DNA of 64,000 nt from Calothrix sp. NIES-2100 (GTDB lineage Bacteria; Cyanobacteriota; Cyanobacteriia; Cyanobacteriales; Nostocaceae). A program made the position numbers and the translations under genes. This document shows, in pieces, positions 45,254 to 53,795 of this stretch (position 1 is its first letter; every line of letters begins with the position of its first letter). The stretch lies in NCBI RefSeq assembly GCF_002368195.1, contig NZ_AP018178.1:2934791-2998790 (forward strand), read 5' to 3'. The notes under the pieces are model-generated. The model was given only the letters and a program-made list of their open reading frames with translations. It made no database searches and was not told the origin of the DNA.

Positions 45254-45789
45254 GGCTCACTTAAATGAATTTACTACGTGATCTCATAGCTGCCCACTTA
45301 CTAAGGTAGTCGAGTCCATCAGTTCTGGGCGACTCTGGTCTGAAATTTTTATTAATTTTTTTAGCTATATCAATATTTTTGAGTAAAAGGGTTCTAGCAG
45401 ATATTGCCAAGGATAGATGTAAATCATGGGAAAAATTTAAGAATAATTTTAGATAGTAAACTTTATAGCAATCAAAGAAGTGTGATAAGAATTCTCTGTG
45501 AGGTGGCGCTTGATTCACCTAGGGGCGATTAATCAATTGCCTCGAAAATATGCACATTTTGCAGAATTTTTCTCTGGCGCAGCGTCATTGAGAATTGGTA
45601 AGAACAACTTGAAAAATACCTAAAGCTTTTAGCAAAAAGTAGCAAGAGTGATTCAAAGTATAAGTGAAAGGTATAACTGAAAGCTAATCTATCAACTCTA
45701 GTCGTATACGCTAGGGTGGATATGGGTCGTGACTGACAAACTAATAATTTTAAGTAGCTCTACTCAAGAGCGGGCAGAAGGTATCGTTC
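45254..45789. other. Divergent control region between coxBAC and ctaAB
   Basis: 536 bp holding the promoters of both units. No long palindrome or heptad array is present, in contrast to other spacers here. AGAAGG (near 45775) is the likely ctaA ribosome-binding site. Specific regulator sites could not be recognised. Confidence 0.5.
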
Positions 45790-46764
45790 ATGAGTGAATT
45801 TGTCCTAGAACAACAAAATGAAGCAGCAGCTCCACAGCCGTCCCAAATGATTCGTCGTTTGGTTTGGAAGATCTGCATAGCTACCTTGATTTTGATGGCA
45901 ATAGGTTCTGCCACGCGGGTGATGAATGCAGGGCTGGCTTGCCCAGACTGGCCTTTGTGCTACGGGGAATTAGTGCCAGCCAAGCAAATGAATTTCCAAG
46001 TGTTTTTGGAATGGTTTCATAGATTGGATGCAGCTTTGATTGGTGTCAGCGCGATCGCACTTTTCGGTCTATGTTGGTGGTATCGTCGCGCTTTACCTAA
46101 TTGGCTACCTTGGGCATCGACTTTCGCCCTGTTTTTAATCGTCTTCCAAGGCATCTTAGGGGGTCTCACTGTCACCGAACTGTTACGCTTTGATATCGTA
46201 ACTGCCCACCTCGGAACAGCACTGTTATTTTTCACCACCCTACTGATAATTGGCACGGCACTCACCCCTTATCAAGGAACTGGAAACGTTGGTAAGTTAC
46301 CTTGGTTGGGTTTAACAGCCGCTATTTTGGTTTACCTCCAAAGTCTACTAGGTGCCTTGATTGGGTCTCGCTGGGCACTACACCAATGTTTGGGCACATC
46401 CCAACTTTGTACTGTGATGTACAGCCATATCTTCGGCTTAGTCCCTCCAACAGTAGCAACCTTGGCACTAGTCTGGTTATCTTGGCAAAGACCAGCACTC
46501 CATCCAGCTTTGCGACGACTGGCAAATCTGGCTGGTGGCTTGCTGCTCCTGCAAATCCTCTTAGGTGTCGCCACTTTTAAATTACGCCTCCAAGTCGAGC
46601 CTCTCACCGTCATTCACCAAGCTGTAGGCGCAGCTTTACTCGGTACTTTAGTCGTTTTCACGGTACTAGCATTACGTGACTGGGTTGCTAGTCGTGAAAC
46701 TAACAATTACCCTGTAGCTGTAACGGTAACTGCAACCAACACACCAGTGAATGGATCGCATTGA
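45790..46764 (+). CDS. ctaA: Heme A synthase (COX15/CtaA)
   Basis: 324 aa with eight membrane helices. The conserved N-terminal motif is SATRVMNAGLACPDWPLCYG with heme-ligand His residues in EWFHRLDA, TAHLGTA, MYSHIFG and VIHQAVGA. It oxidises the methyl group of heme O to the formyl of heme A. It is divergent from coxBAC, whose product needs the cofactor, and followed by ctaB. Confidence 0.95.
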   Translation: MSEFVLEQQNEAAAPQPSQMIRRLVWKICIATLILMAIGSATRVMNAGLACPDWPLCYGELVPAKQMNFQVFLEWFHRLDAALIGVSAIALFGLCWWYRRALPNWLPWASTFALFLIVFQGILGGLTVTELLRFDIVTAHLGTALLFFTTLLIIGTALTPYQGTGNVGKLPWLGLTAAILVYLQSLLGALIGSRWALHQCLGTSQLCTVMYSHIFGLVPPTVATLALVWLSWQRPALHPALRRLANLAGGLLLLQILLGVATFKLRLQVEPLTVIHQAVGAALLGTLVVFTVLALRDWVASRETNNYPVAVTVTATNTPVNGSH

Positions 46765-46767
46765 ATA

Positions 46768-46823
46768 TGGGCATGGGGCATGGGGCATGGGGCATGGGGC
46801 ATTGGGCATTGGGCATTGGGCAT
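46768..46823. repeat. Heptad repeat (GGGGCAT / TGGGCAT) between ctaA and ctaB
   Basis: About eight G-rich heptads start 4 bp after the ctaA stop codon. C-rich sequence (CTGCTCCC repeats) follows to about 46885, allowing long-range pairing that could affect read-through into ctaB. Confidence 0.75.
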
Positions 46824-46966
46824 TTGTCTTCCTTGTCCCCCTGCTCCCCTGCTCCCCTGCTCCCCTGCCCCCCACACTCCCCTTCATCCTCCCTTAGCCT
46901 CAGTGGCGATTCTCTATGAGCAAGGGCTGCACATAACTTGTTGAAAAATCAGGAAATAGAGCCAAA

Positions 46967-47920
46967 ATGATTGAGACTAATGTCTCTCGCCACCACGAAA
47001 CATTTCTCCAGGTAATTCAAAGTTACTACCAGCTAACCAAGCCGCGAATTATTCCGTTGCTGTTAATTACCACGGCTGGCAGTATGTGGATTGCTGCTAA
47101 GGGACAAGTAGACATAGTGTTGTTGCTGGTAACCATGACTGGCGGCACTTTGGCTGCTGCTAGCGCCCAGGTGATTAACTGTATCTACGATCGCGATATT
47201 GATTATGAAATGGAACGGACGCGCCATCGTCCCATCCCTTCCGGTAAGATACAGCCCAGAGGCGCTTTGATTTTTGCGATCGCTCTGGCTGTAATTTCTT
47301 TCTCCTTACTGACAGTTTTCGCCAACCTCCTCGCCGCCCTCCTGGCTTTCGCTGGCATAGTTTATTATGTTGTAGTTTATACACACTGGCTCAAACGCCA
47401 TACTACCCAGAATATTGTAATTGGTGGGGCAGCTGGGGCAATTCCGGCATTAGTAGGCTGGGCTGCTGTCACAGGTACATTAAACTGGGGCGCATGGGTA
47501 ATTTTTGCCAGCGTCTTTCTCTGGACACCGCCTCATTTCTGGGCTTTAGCGTTGATGATTCGCGATGATTACGCAAAAGTTGGGATTCCAATGTTACCTT
47601 TGGTCGTGGGCGATCCCGCCACTGTAAAGCAAATTTGGTGGTACACTTTGGTAACAGTAGCTACAACACTGTTACTCGTTTACCCATTACACAATAGTGG
47701 CATTGTCTATGGAGCGATCGCACTTTCTTTAGGAGCCATATTCATCCACAAAGCTTGGCGCTTATTGCAAAACCCAGAGGATCGGACTATAGCTAGACAG
47801 CTATTTCTCTATTCCATCTCCTACATGATGCTGTTGTGTCTGGGGATGGTAGTTGATAGCCTCCCGATTACCCATCATCTAATAAATGCAGTAGTCGCTC
47901 AGCTGCATTTAATTGGTTAG
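46967..47920 (+). CDS. ctaB: Protoheme IX farnesyltransferase (heme O synthase)
   Basis: 317 aa, UbiA-type prenyltransferase with about nine membrane helices. The first Asp-rich motif is NCIYDRDIDYEMERTRHRPI and the second is in the DDYAKVGIPMLPLVVG loop. TKPRIIPLLLITTAGSMW is the typical N-terminus. It farnesylates heme B to heme O, the substrate of CtaA. Same strand as ctaA after a 200-bp repeat-rich spacer. Confidence 0.96.
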   Translation: MIETNVSRHHETFLQVIQSYYQLTKPRIIPLLLITTAGSMWIAAKGQVDIVLLLVTMTGGTLAAASAQVINCIYDRDIDYEMERTRHRPIPSGKIQPRGALIFAIALAVISFSLLTVFANLLAALLAFAGIVYYVVVYTHWLKRHTTQNIVIGGAAGAIPALVGWAAVTGTLNWGAWVIFASVFLWTPPHFWALALMIRDDYAKVGIPMLPLVVGDPATVKQIWWYTLVTVATTLLLVYPLHNSGIVYGAIALSLGAIFIHKAWRLLQNPEDRTIARQLFLYSISYMMLLCLGMVVDSLPITHHLINAVVAQLHLIG

Positions 47921-48084
47921 ATGTTGTAAATCTTGGCGATCGCGTTGCTAACTTTTAAAAGCGCGATCGCCTCAATTTTCAGCCTGAATATTACAACCTG
48001 AAGTGTCATTTCATAGTTAATTACTCAGAAATTTCAATATTGTAAAAAGAATATAGTAATTATATTTCAGTCTCAAAAATAGAA

Positions 48085-48327
48085 ATGTTGACAGATTACA
48101 TCAATACAGCAATGCACAAAGCAACTTATGAGTTGCTGGAAGATAGAACTTTTTATAGTGAAATTCCTGAGTGTCCAGGTGTGTGGGCAAATGCTGCGAC
48201 ACTAGAAGCTTGCCGGGATGATTTGCAAGAAGCTCTGGAAGGGTGGATCATTTTAGGATTGCGTTTGGGTCATACTTTACCGATACTTGACGGTATTACC
48301 CTGAATGTCCAGAAAGAGGTTGCCTAA
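48085..48327 (+). CDS. hicB: HicB-like antitoxin
   Basis: 80 aa of the HicB/UPF0150 fold: ATYELLEDRTFYSEIPECPG VWANAATLEACRDDLQEALE GW. The family consensus is a strand with E.P...G..A.G.T..EA...L.EAL. It lacks the C-terminal DNA-binding helix-turn-helix or RHH part of longer HicB proteins, so autoregulation may differ. Its stop overlaps the hicA start by one base (TAATG). Confidence 0.85.
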   Translation: MLTDYINTAMHKATYELLEDRTFYSEIPECPGVWANAATLEACRDDLQEALEGWIILGLRLGHTLPILDGITLNVQKEVA

Positions 48328-48545
48328 TGCCACCTTTTGGAGCAATTAATCGGCAGAATCTAATTCGTTACCTAAAAGAAGCAGGGTTTGATGGGCCTTA
48401 TTCCGGCGGGAAACATCAGTACATGCTAAAAGGTGAATTTAAGCTAACAATTCCAAACCCGCATCAGGGAGATATAAGCGCAAGCTTACTCAATAGAATA
48501 TTACGTCAAGCTAATATCAGCAGAGAAGATTGGGAAGCACTTTGA
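48327..48545 (+). CDS. hicA: HicA toxin (mRNA interferase)
   Basis: 72 aa, double-stranded RNA-binding-like fold of HicA: LIRYLKEAGFDGPYSGGKHQ YMLKGEFKLTIPNPHQGDIS. The catalytic His is in GGKHQYM, and NPHQGDIS...ILRQANIS is the typical end. HicA cleaves mRNA and is neutralised by HicB. The order hicB-hicA is the reverse of the E. coli order but common elsewhere. An IS605-type remnant begins at its stop codon. Confidence 0.88.
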   Translation: MPPFGAINRQNLIRYLKEAGFDGPYSGGKHQYMLKGEFKLTIPNPHQGDISASLLNRILRQANISREDWEAL

Positions 48546-48947
48546 CACTCCACCGCCTCCGGGCGAGGATTCTTGGTTCCACGAGTCCACTTAGATTAGG
48601 TTCCTTGCGTTACCTAGCCCAGAGGTGGTTCTCTCCCCAAGCGTTAACTTTCCCTCTGCCCGAGGGTAGTTGGATTGCTGAGGCAGTGCGTTGGGCGGCT
48701 CTGCCGACTTAAAGCAACTGCCGTCCAAAATTTGTTTGTTTGAAATACTGAGCGTCTAGTACCTGTAAATCTTTTACCTACTTCCAGGTGATACTAGAAC
48801 TACGAAGTAGAACCAGCAAGATTCATTTGTCAAGGTACAGCGTCTGCGTTTTAGGCAGCAATCGGGTTTTTAGACAGGTTAATTACCCTTAGAGTTGCCA
48901 TTATTTTACCACTTAAAGCCGTCCTATAAGGACGGGGTTTTCAACCC
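48543..48947 (-). mobile_element. Decayed IS200/IS605-type element (no transposase left)
   Basis: Read on the reverse strand, one end has a hairpin (CCGTCCT-TAT-AGGACGG, 48920-48936) preceded by GTTGAAAACCCC. The other end reads GAACCAAGAATCC...GGAGTGTCAA. Both are typical ends of cyanobacterial IS605-family elements. Near the right end a fragment of a TnpB-like tail (GKVNAWGENHLWAR, then VEPRI) survives with stops. The interior also holds a small palindromic repeat (48680-48725). The same right-end design appears at 4300. Confidence 0.6.
48680..48725. repeat. Small palindromic repeat inside the IS605-type remnant
   Basis: GAGGCAGTGCGTTGGGCGGC ... AAAGCAACTGCCGTCC: the same family as 2184-2254 and 51021-51066, inserted within the decayed element. 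Confidence 0.7.
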
Positions 48948-48973
48948 AAAAATTTTGATAAATTATTTGTAGT

Positions 48974-48990
48974 GGGAGCATCTTGCTCCC
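48974..48990. repeat. Short hairpin GGGAGCA-TCT-TGCTCCC
   Basis: A perfect 7-bp stem around three bases, a dispersed palindrome of spacer DNA. It lies 60 bp from the end of the glycosidase gene and could help termination, though no T-tract follows. Confidence 0.45.
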
Positions 48991-49051
48991 TAATGTCTTT
49001 GAAGCGGGCTAGAGAGCCATTAAATATAATATATAGACTGGTGCAGCAATT

Positions 49052-50557
49052 TCACCCGCCACAACAAGGCTTGACTGTAAAGAACAAAATACTATTAGCT
49101 TCAACCGAAAATGGCTGTCCGCTAATCATTGCGTAAGGTAAGCTGGAAACAGCTACAGCGCCGCCACCATTTTGGTTAACTCGGTACAGTTGTATTTGCT
49201 GACTGGAGGCTCCAGGTAACGCCCAACTCTGGGCGGCGATCATGTTTAAACGCGCGGAAACATTTTCACCCGATCTGTTGACTAACATCAACGATAAGTA
49301 ATTTTTACCACCAGCTTCGCCCAAAATTGCCAAAGGTACTAAAGCAGAAGTGTTGGAACTTGTTGACTCAAGTACTTTACCGGAAAACCCCTGATTCAAA
49401 TACTCAAATACCCACGATGCTGGGCGTTTGTTAAACGACGGAGAAGCACCAAGCTTTCCATACCATCCGTCAGCTTCGTTCCACGCCGTAGCTCCGGTTG
49501 CTCCAGCATAAAGAATCGAACGTACCGCCAAGGCATCGAATATAGCACTAACATAGTTAGTCATGCTCTCATCAGGGGGAGACCAACTGATGTTGTACTC
49601 ATTATGGAAATATTCTACCGCTTTGGAAGTAAACTTCTTGACACTAGCGCTGATATATTTTGTAGCGCCCCCTGAACTTTCTTGAGCGGAGTTCCAAATG
49701 TCGGTGTTGGTTTTGGTCTTAGAGCCAGTGGCATAGGTATGATAGGAAATAAAATCTAATTCGGGGAATGCGGTCGATACAAAAGCATCAATTCTTGAGG
49801 AGTTATAAGATTGTGCAAAGGCTGGCCCCCCTATTTTTATCGTCGGATCGACTTTGCGCATTTCACGAGATGCGATCGCAAATATCTTCCCTACCTCTGC
49901 CATGTTATCTCGGTAGAAGGGGTGAGAATCCAGCTCGTTGGTAATTTCCCAATATTTAAGCTTTTTTTGCAGTTGTATATTTAAGATTCTCACTAACTCT
50001 GCACAAAACTGTCCGTATCTCACATATTCCGACTGTTTAAGCACACCACTCCCATCGGTTAAGTAAGCAGGGAAGTTCGAGAGGTTCATCATAATTGTGG
50101 GATTATGAGGGTAGGCTCCATTCATCGCCGCAGTTATCTTTTCCACATCCCAAGAAAAGTTCGGTGTGTTTGGGTTCTTAACCCAGCCACGAATATCTGT
50201 AGTAGAGTCTGCCATTTGCCCTGCGTAATGATACCTAACTAAACCAGGTCGCATCGCATTAAGACCATCACGATAATTAGCATTACCTCCTACATTAGCT
50301 ATTCCCGGTATGTTTCCCTGATAAGAGTTGAGTCCGAAGTGCAAAGGAGTTGACACTAACGGCTGTGAAGTTGTTGGATTAGTCATCTGCTGGCTCCAAT
50401 TCACAGAGATGCTGATCTCTTGTGAAATGGCTGGTTGACTAGCAACCAACAGCAGAAGACCGCTCAAGCAAAAGGGTAGTAAAAGAACAGGTAACATCTT
50501 GCGGAACATACGAAAGACATCGCTACACACAGACCAGCAGTGGCGAAATATCAGCAT
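49052..50557 (-). CDS. Secreted glycoside hydrolase, GH39-like
   Basis: 501 aa. The N-terminal signal region MLPVLLLPFCLSGLLLLVAS QPAISQE indicates export; the ATG at 50557 or an internal Met (about residue 17 or 21) could be the start. A (beta/alpha)8 clan GH-A fold is suggested by LKYWEITNELDSHPF (acid/base Glu after Asn) and VEYFHNEYNISW (probable nucleophile Glu). A C-terminal beta domain (about 400-495) follows, ending CCGG. The arrangement resembles GH39 and related xylosidases/arabinosidases. The substrate, perhaps an extracellular polysaccharide, is not predictable. It stands alone between repeat-rich spacers. Confidence 0.7.
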   Translation of the reverse strand: MLIFRHCWSVCSDVFRMFRKMLPVLLLPFCLSGLLLLVASQPAISQEISISVNWSQQMTNPTTSQPLVSTPLHFGLNSYQGNIPGIANVGGNANYRDGLNAMRPGLVRYHYAGQMADSTTDIRGWVKNPNTPNFSWDVEKITAAMNGAYPHNPTIMMNLSNFPAYLTDGSGVLKQSEYVRYGQFCAELVRILNIQLQKKLKYWEITNELDSHPFYRDNMAEVGKIFAIASREMRKVDPTIKIGGPAFAQSYNSSRIDAFVSTAFPELDFISYHTYATGSKTKTNTDIWNSAQESSGGATKYISASVKKFTSKAVEYFHNEYNISWSPPDESMTNYVSAIFDALAVRSILYAGATGATAWNEADGWYGKLGASPSFNKRPASWVFEYLNQGFSGKVLESTSSNTSALVPLAILGEAGGKNYLSLMLVNRSGENVSARLNMIAAQSWALPGASSQQIQLYRVNQNGGGAVAVSSLPYAMISGQPFSVEANSILFFTVKPCCGG

Positions 50558-50819
50558 AAATAACTAAGTAAAAAAGGCTACCCTTTATTATTCTCAAAAT
50601 TATCGAACTTGACTAAATTAAGTTCTAATTTTAGCCTTAGTCTTGCTTTTACACCCCGGAAATTCTACATACTGCGGTATGCGCTTCGGGGGCATGGCAA
50701 TGCCATGCCCCTACAATCGTATTGTCGGGCGATACATAATCATCACCAGCGAATGCGATCGCTTTGCCCTAAGCAAAATCTCTGATTTATTAGTGTTTTT
50801 ATTTACCCATTTTTTTCAG

Positions 50820-50917
50820 AACAATTTAAAAAACGAATACGACACATGGTAGGGGCATGGCACTGCCATGCCCTCTAGAATATATTGATGTGCCAAAAAC
50901 CCAATTTAAATTGGTAT
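50820..50917. mobile_element. MITE-like element of the ATACCAATT family
   Basis: CAATTTAAAAAACGAATACG..CACATGGTAGGGGCATGGCA on the left and GCCATGCCCTCTAGAATATA..CCAATTTAAATTGGTAT on the right. The right half is nearly identical to 55356-55407. A further core copy (GGGGCATGGCAATGCCATGC) is at 50690. Confidence 0.65.
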
Positions 50918-50950
50918 CACAACAAATGCTCCGGCGTAGCCCAACCTAAG

Positions 50951-51156
50951 AGGATGTTTTAAAAGTCCTGTCGTCGGTAGCAAAAAATTCTAGATCCCCC
51001 TAAATCCCCCTTAAAAAGGGGAGGCAGTGCGTTGGGCGGGTTTCCCGACTTGAAGCAACTGCCGTGGACTTTGAGAGATTTCCCCCCCTTTTTAAGGGGG
51101 GCTAGGGGGGATCAATAAGTGCTTATAATCACAGCCAACCACTTTTAAAACAACCT
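50951..51156. mobile_element. 206-bp MITE with CTAAG target duplication
   Basis: Terminal inverted repeats AGGATGTTTTAAAAGT and ACTTTTAAAACAACCT. It is flanked on both sides by CTAAG (50946-50950 and 51157-51161). The duplicated locus near 55440 has a single CTAAG at the same place and no element: a natural empty site. The interior pairs CCCCCTAAATCCCCCTTAAA with a downstream complement and carries a younger small repeat (51021-51066). Confidence 0.85.
51021..51066. repeat. Small palindromic repeat nested in the 206-bp MITE
   Basis: GAGGCAGTGCGTTGGGCGGG...GAAGCAACTGCCGTGG sits inside one arm of the MITE's internal stem, so it arrived after the MITE formed. Confidence 0.75.
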
Positions 51157-51260
51157 CTAAGCATCGCCAAAAACAACAAAGCCTAGCTACACAGCAGCTT
51201 ATTGTCATACATCGCCATTTTTGAGCAATCAATATATCTTTTTACTTGCCCAAAACACTA

Positions 51261-51540
51261 AAATGAGTGCGTGATTTACCGAAATGAGAACTCGTTAAGG
51301 CTTTTCGCCTGCGGAAAACACCAAAATGAGTGCGTGATTTACCGAAATGAGAACTCGTTAAGGCTTAACTAGAAAGTGAAATGGTATTTCACTTGCGGAA
51401 AACACCAAAATGAGAACTTGTTAAGGCTTAACGAGAAGGTGAAATGGCTTTTTGCTTACTTAAAATAGGAAAATGAGTACTTGATTTCGATAAACGAGAA
51501 AGCGATCACCTTTTTTGTTTACTAAAAATATAAAAATGAG
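51261..51540. repeat. 21-bp-phased AAATGAG array, downstream flank of the TPR-CHAT gene
   Basis: AAATGAG at 51261, 51282, 51324, 51345, 51408, 51471 and 51534, plus AAACGAG at 51492: every distance is 21, 42 or 63 bp. Larger units (GCGGAAAACACCAAAATGAG...TTGTTAAGGCTT) repeat with 63-bp period. Homologous to 55540-55903 on the other side of the gene, same orientation. Confidence 0.85.
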
Positions 51541-51644
51541 TCCTAAATATGTGTAAACGATAAAGCTGGCACATTTTCAGCAAACAAACTTAACCTCAAG
51601 CCTTGTCCCCCTACCTTTCCCCCTTTCCCCTTTTCCCATTCCCC

Positions 51645-53750
51645 CTACTTCCATTCCCCCTGCACCGTAAACGCCGCCCATTCATTCAGACTGCGCCCAT
51701 CTTGCCATAACTTCTTTTGTGCAGCACGCATCGCCTCAACCGGCTTTTTATTTTGCTGCAACATCTGCTGATAAAATTCCTGCATTAATATAGATGTGCC
51801 TTCATCGTTAACTTGCCACAGCGACACCGCTACCCGCGCCGCACCTGCATACATCAAGCCGCGTGTCAATCCTACCAATCCCTCACCGTTGACATCTTTA
51901 CCAAGTCCAGTGTCGCAAGCACTTAAGACAATTAACTCTGCGGGGTAATCTTGGTTAAACAAATCGCCTAAACTTAATTTATTTTCGGTTAAATATTTAC
52001 CTTGTTTATCATAGCTAGACAGTAGAATTCCTGATAAATGTGGTTCTTTGGGATCGACTATACCGTGAGTGGCAAAATGGAGAATGCGATATTGATTTAA
52101 AGCGCCGCTAGTCGCCCAATTGTAATTAGCATCAAAACTCAAAGCTTTGAGACTATTGGCTGATGGTATAAGTTTTAAAATCGCTTTGGCTTCCTCGGCT
52201 GTGAATGGTAGTCGGTTCCAACCATTGCGCTTGAGGTTTTTGGCGGAACGATTTAGCTGAGATTGTTGTAATTCCGCCGAAACATCAAGATTTTTGTTGC
52301 TAGATTGAGGTTGATCCGCTTCTTGGCAATTTTCATCTTTAAATCGACAATCGGTAGCATTAAATACCGGGTCGGCAAGGATAGCGAGGGCTTTCGGTGC
52401 GGGTTGACGCTTGGCAAGTTGTTGGCGTTGAAATGCAATGGTTGAGGCTGAGGGTAAATTGACGATTTCATGATTTACCATCAGTGGTTGGTATTCGGAA
52501 CCTCTCTCCAAACCTCTCTCCTGGGAGGAGAGAGGCTTTGATTTCTCCCCCTTCCCTTGCGGGGTTACGTCAGCCAAGGCTGCAAAGGGAATAGTTTGCA
52601 AGCCACCATCAGCGACAATTACTAACCGCTTTCCTGGTAATTGCTCGGCGACAGGTGCGAGGATAAGTTTACTCAGTTTTTGGGCTTCTTCAATCGCAAA
52701 TTCACCTGCTGTTTCTTGTTGCAAACTGGAATGAAATCTTGTGGCAACTTTTTCGATTTCTTGGCGTGGGGGAAGGGTGTAAACTTGCATTGATGTAGAA
52801 GTAACAGCCCATAAAAAGCTGCGTTCTTCGCCTAATGAATACTGCAACAGCAGGGTGTCTTTATCTAGTTGTTGTTGAATTTGCGGTAATTTGAGAATGT
52901 CTTTGTCTGGATCTGGGTTGGTTAATTTTGCATATTCTGGGTTAGAAGTCCGAATTTGGGCTTGTAGTTGTTCGTATTGATTGGTGAGATTGGCGATGTC
53001 TTGGCTCAGTCTTTGAATAGCTGCTTTGGTAACTAAGTCGTTTTTATTGGTTGAAGTTTCTAAATTGCGTTGCAGTGTAGTTTTAGCGTCTATTTGCTGT
53101 CGTAAATTCCGTTCTTGGGCGATGAGTTGCGGGTTTGCGCCTTTAAGAATTTTGGCGTTGGCTTCGTTTAATAATTCAATGAGGCTGCGGGCGCGGGAGC
53201 GTTCGCTGTAATGTAGGGCTAATGCAGCGTAGCCTTGGGATGGTTCTTTTTTGTGCAGTTCCATCAGCAAGTCAATGTAGAATTTGTAAACACCTTGCTG
53301 AGTAGCGAAGTAAGAACTGCGAAGGTCTTTGTTGTCAATTTTGGTGCGTAAATCTTCGATAATTTTGATAGCGGCTTCTACATTGGTGCGAGATGCTTGG
53401 AGATTTCCGCGACTCCGTTCTAGGTAGGCGAGGTTGTAAAGCGTAGTAGCTTCCATACCCTTGTCGCCCACCGCACGCAAGAGTGGGAGTGCATTGTTGA
53501 AATATTCCAATGCTTTCTGCTTTTCCCCTAAATCGTTGTAAACTGCGCCAATATTATTCAAGGTAGTAGCTTCCCCACCCCTGTCGCCCACCGCACGCGA
53601 GAGTGGGAGTGCATTGTTGAAATATTCCAATGCTTTCTGCTTTTCCCCTAAATCGTTGTAAACTGCGCCAATATTATTCAAGGTAGTAGCTTCCCCACCC
53701 CTGTCGCCCACCGCCCGATACAGTGGGAGTGCATTGTTGAAATATTCCAA
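51645..53750 (-). CDS. TPR-CHAT protein, C-terminal part after frameshift
   Basis: 701 codons in the reading frame that follows the frameshifted repeat. It starts inside a TPR unit (EYFNNALPLYRAVGDRGGEA), so this is the remainder of the gene at 53796-54800, not an independent gene. Two further TPRs, a long helical region (about 120-300) and a CHAT domain (about 330-701) follow. The peptidase dyad His562 (ILHFATHGIVD) and Cys612 (VLSACDTGLG) is intact, with GLTRGLMYAGAARVAVSLWQ behind it. CHAT with an N-terminal secretion signal is common in filamentous cyanobacteria and presumably acts outside the cytoplasm. If translated only from internal starts it would lack the signal peptide. Confidence 0.8.
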   Translation of the reverse strand: MEYFNNALPLYRAVGDRGGEATTLNNIGAVYNDLGEKQKALEYFNNALPLSRAVGDRGGEATTLNNIGAVYNDLGEKQKALEYFNNALPLLRAVGDKGMEATTLYNLAYLERSRGNLQASRTNVEAAIKIIEDLRTKIDNKDLRSSYFATQQGVYKFYIDLLMELHKKEPSQGYAALALHYSERSRARSLIELLNEANAKILKGANPQLIAQERNLRQQIDAKTTLQRNLETSTNKNDLVTKAAIQRLSQDIANLTNQYEQLQAQIRTSNPEYAKLTNPDPDKDILKLPQIQQQLDKDTLLLQYSLGEERSFLWAVTSTSMQVYTLPPRQEIEKVATRFHSSLQQETAGEFAIEEAQKLSKLILAPVAEQLPGKRLVIVADGGLQTIPFAALADVTPQGKGEKSKPLSSQERGLERGSEYQPLMVNHEIVNLPSASTIAFQRQQLAKRQPAPKALAILADPVFNATDCRFKDENCQEADQPQSSNKNLDVSAELQQSQLNRSAKNLKRNGWNRLPFTAEEAKAILKLIPSANSLKALSFDANYNWATSGALNQYRILHFATHGIVDPKEPHLSGILLSSYDKQGKYLTENKLSLGDLFNQDYPAELIVLSACDTGLGKDVNGEGLVGLTRGLMYAGAARVAVSLWQVNDEGTSILMQEFYQQMLQQNKKPVEAMRAAQKKLWQDGRSLNEWAAFTVQGEWK

Positions 53751-53795
53751 TGCTTTCTGCTTTTCCCCTAATTGCGTCGTAAACTAGCGCCAATA

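Noticed and set aside
48530..48712. 60-codon frame after hicA
   Set aside because: It reads antisense through the IS605-type right end and a palindromic repeat.
51250..51560. Possible CRISPR array
   Set aside because: Units are contiguous with no unique spacers of constant length between identical repeats, and no cas genes lie nearby; the same holds for 24302-24717, 37993-38270 and 55540-55903.
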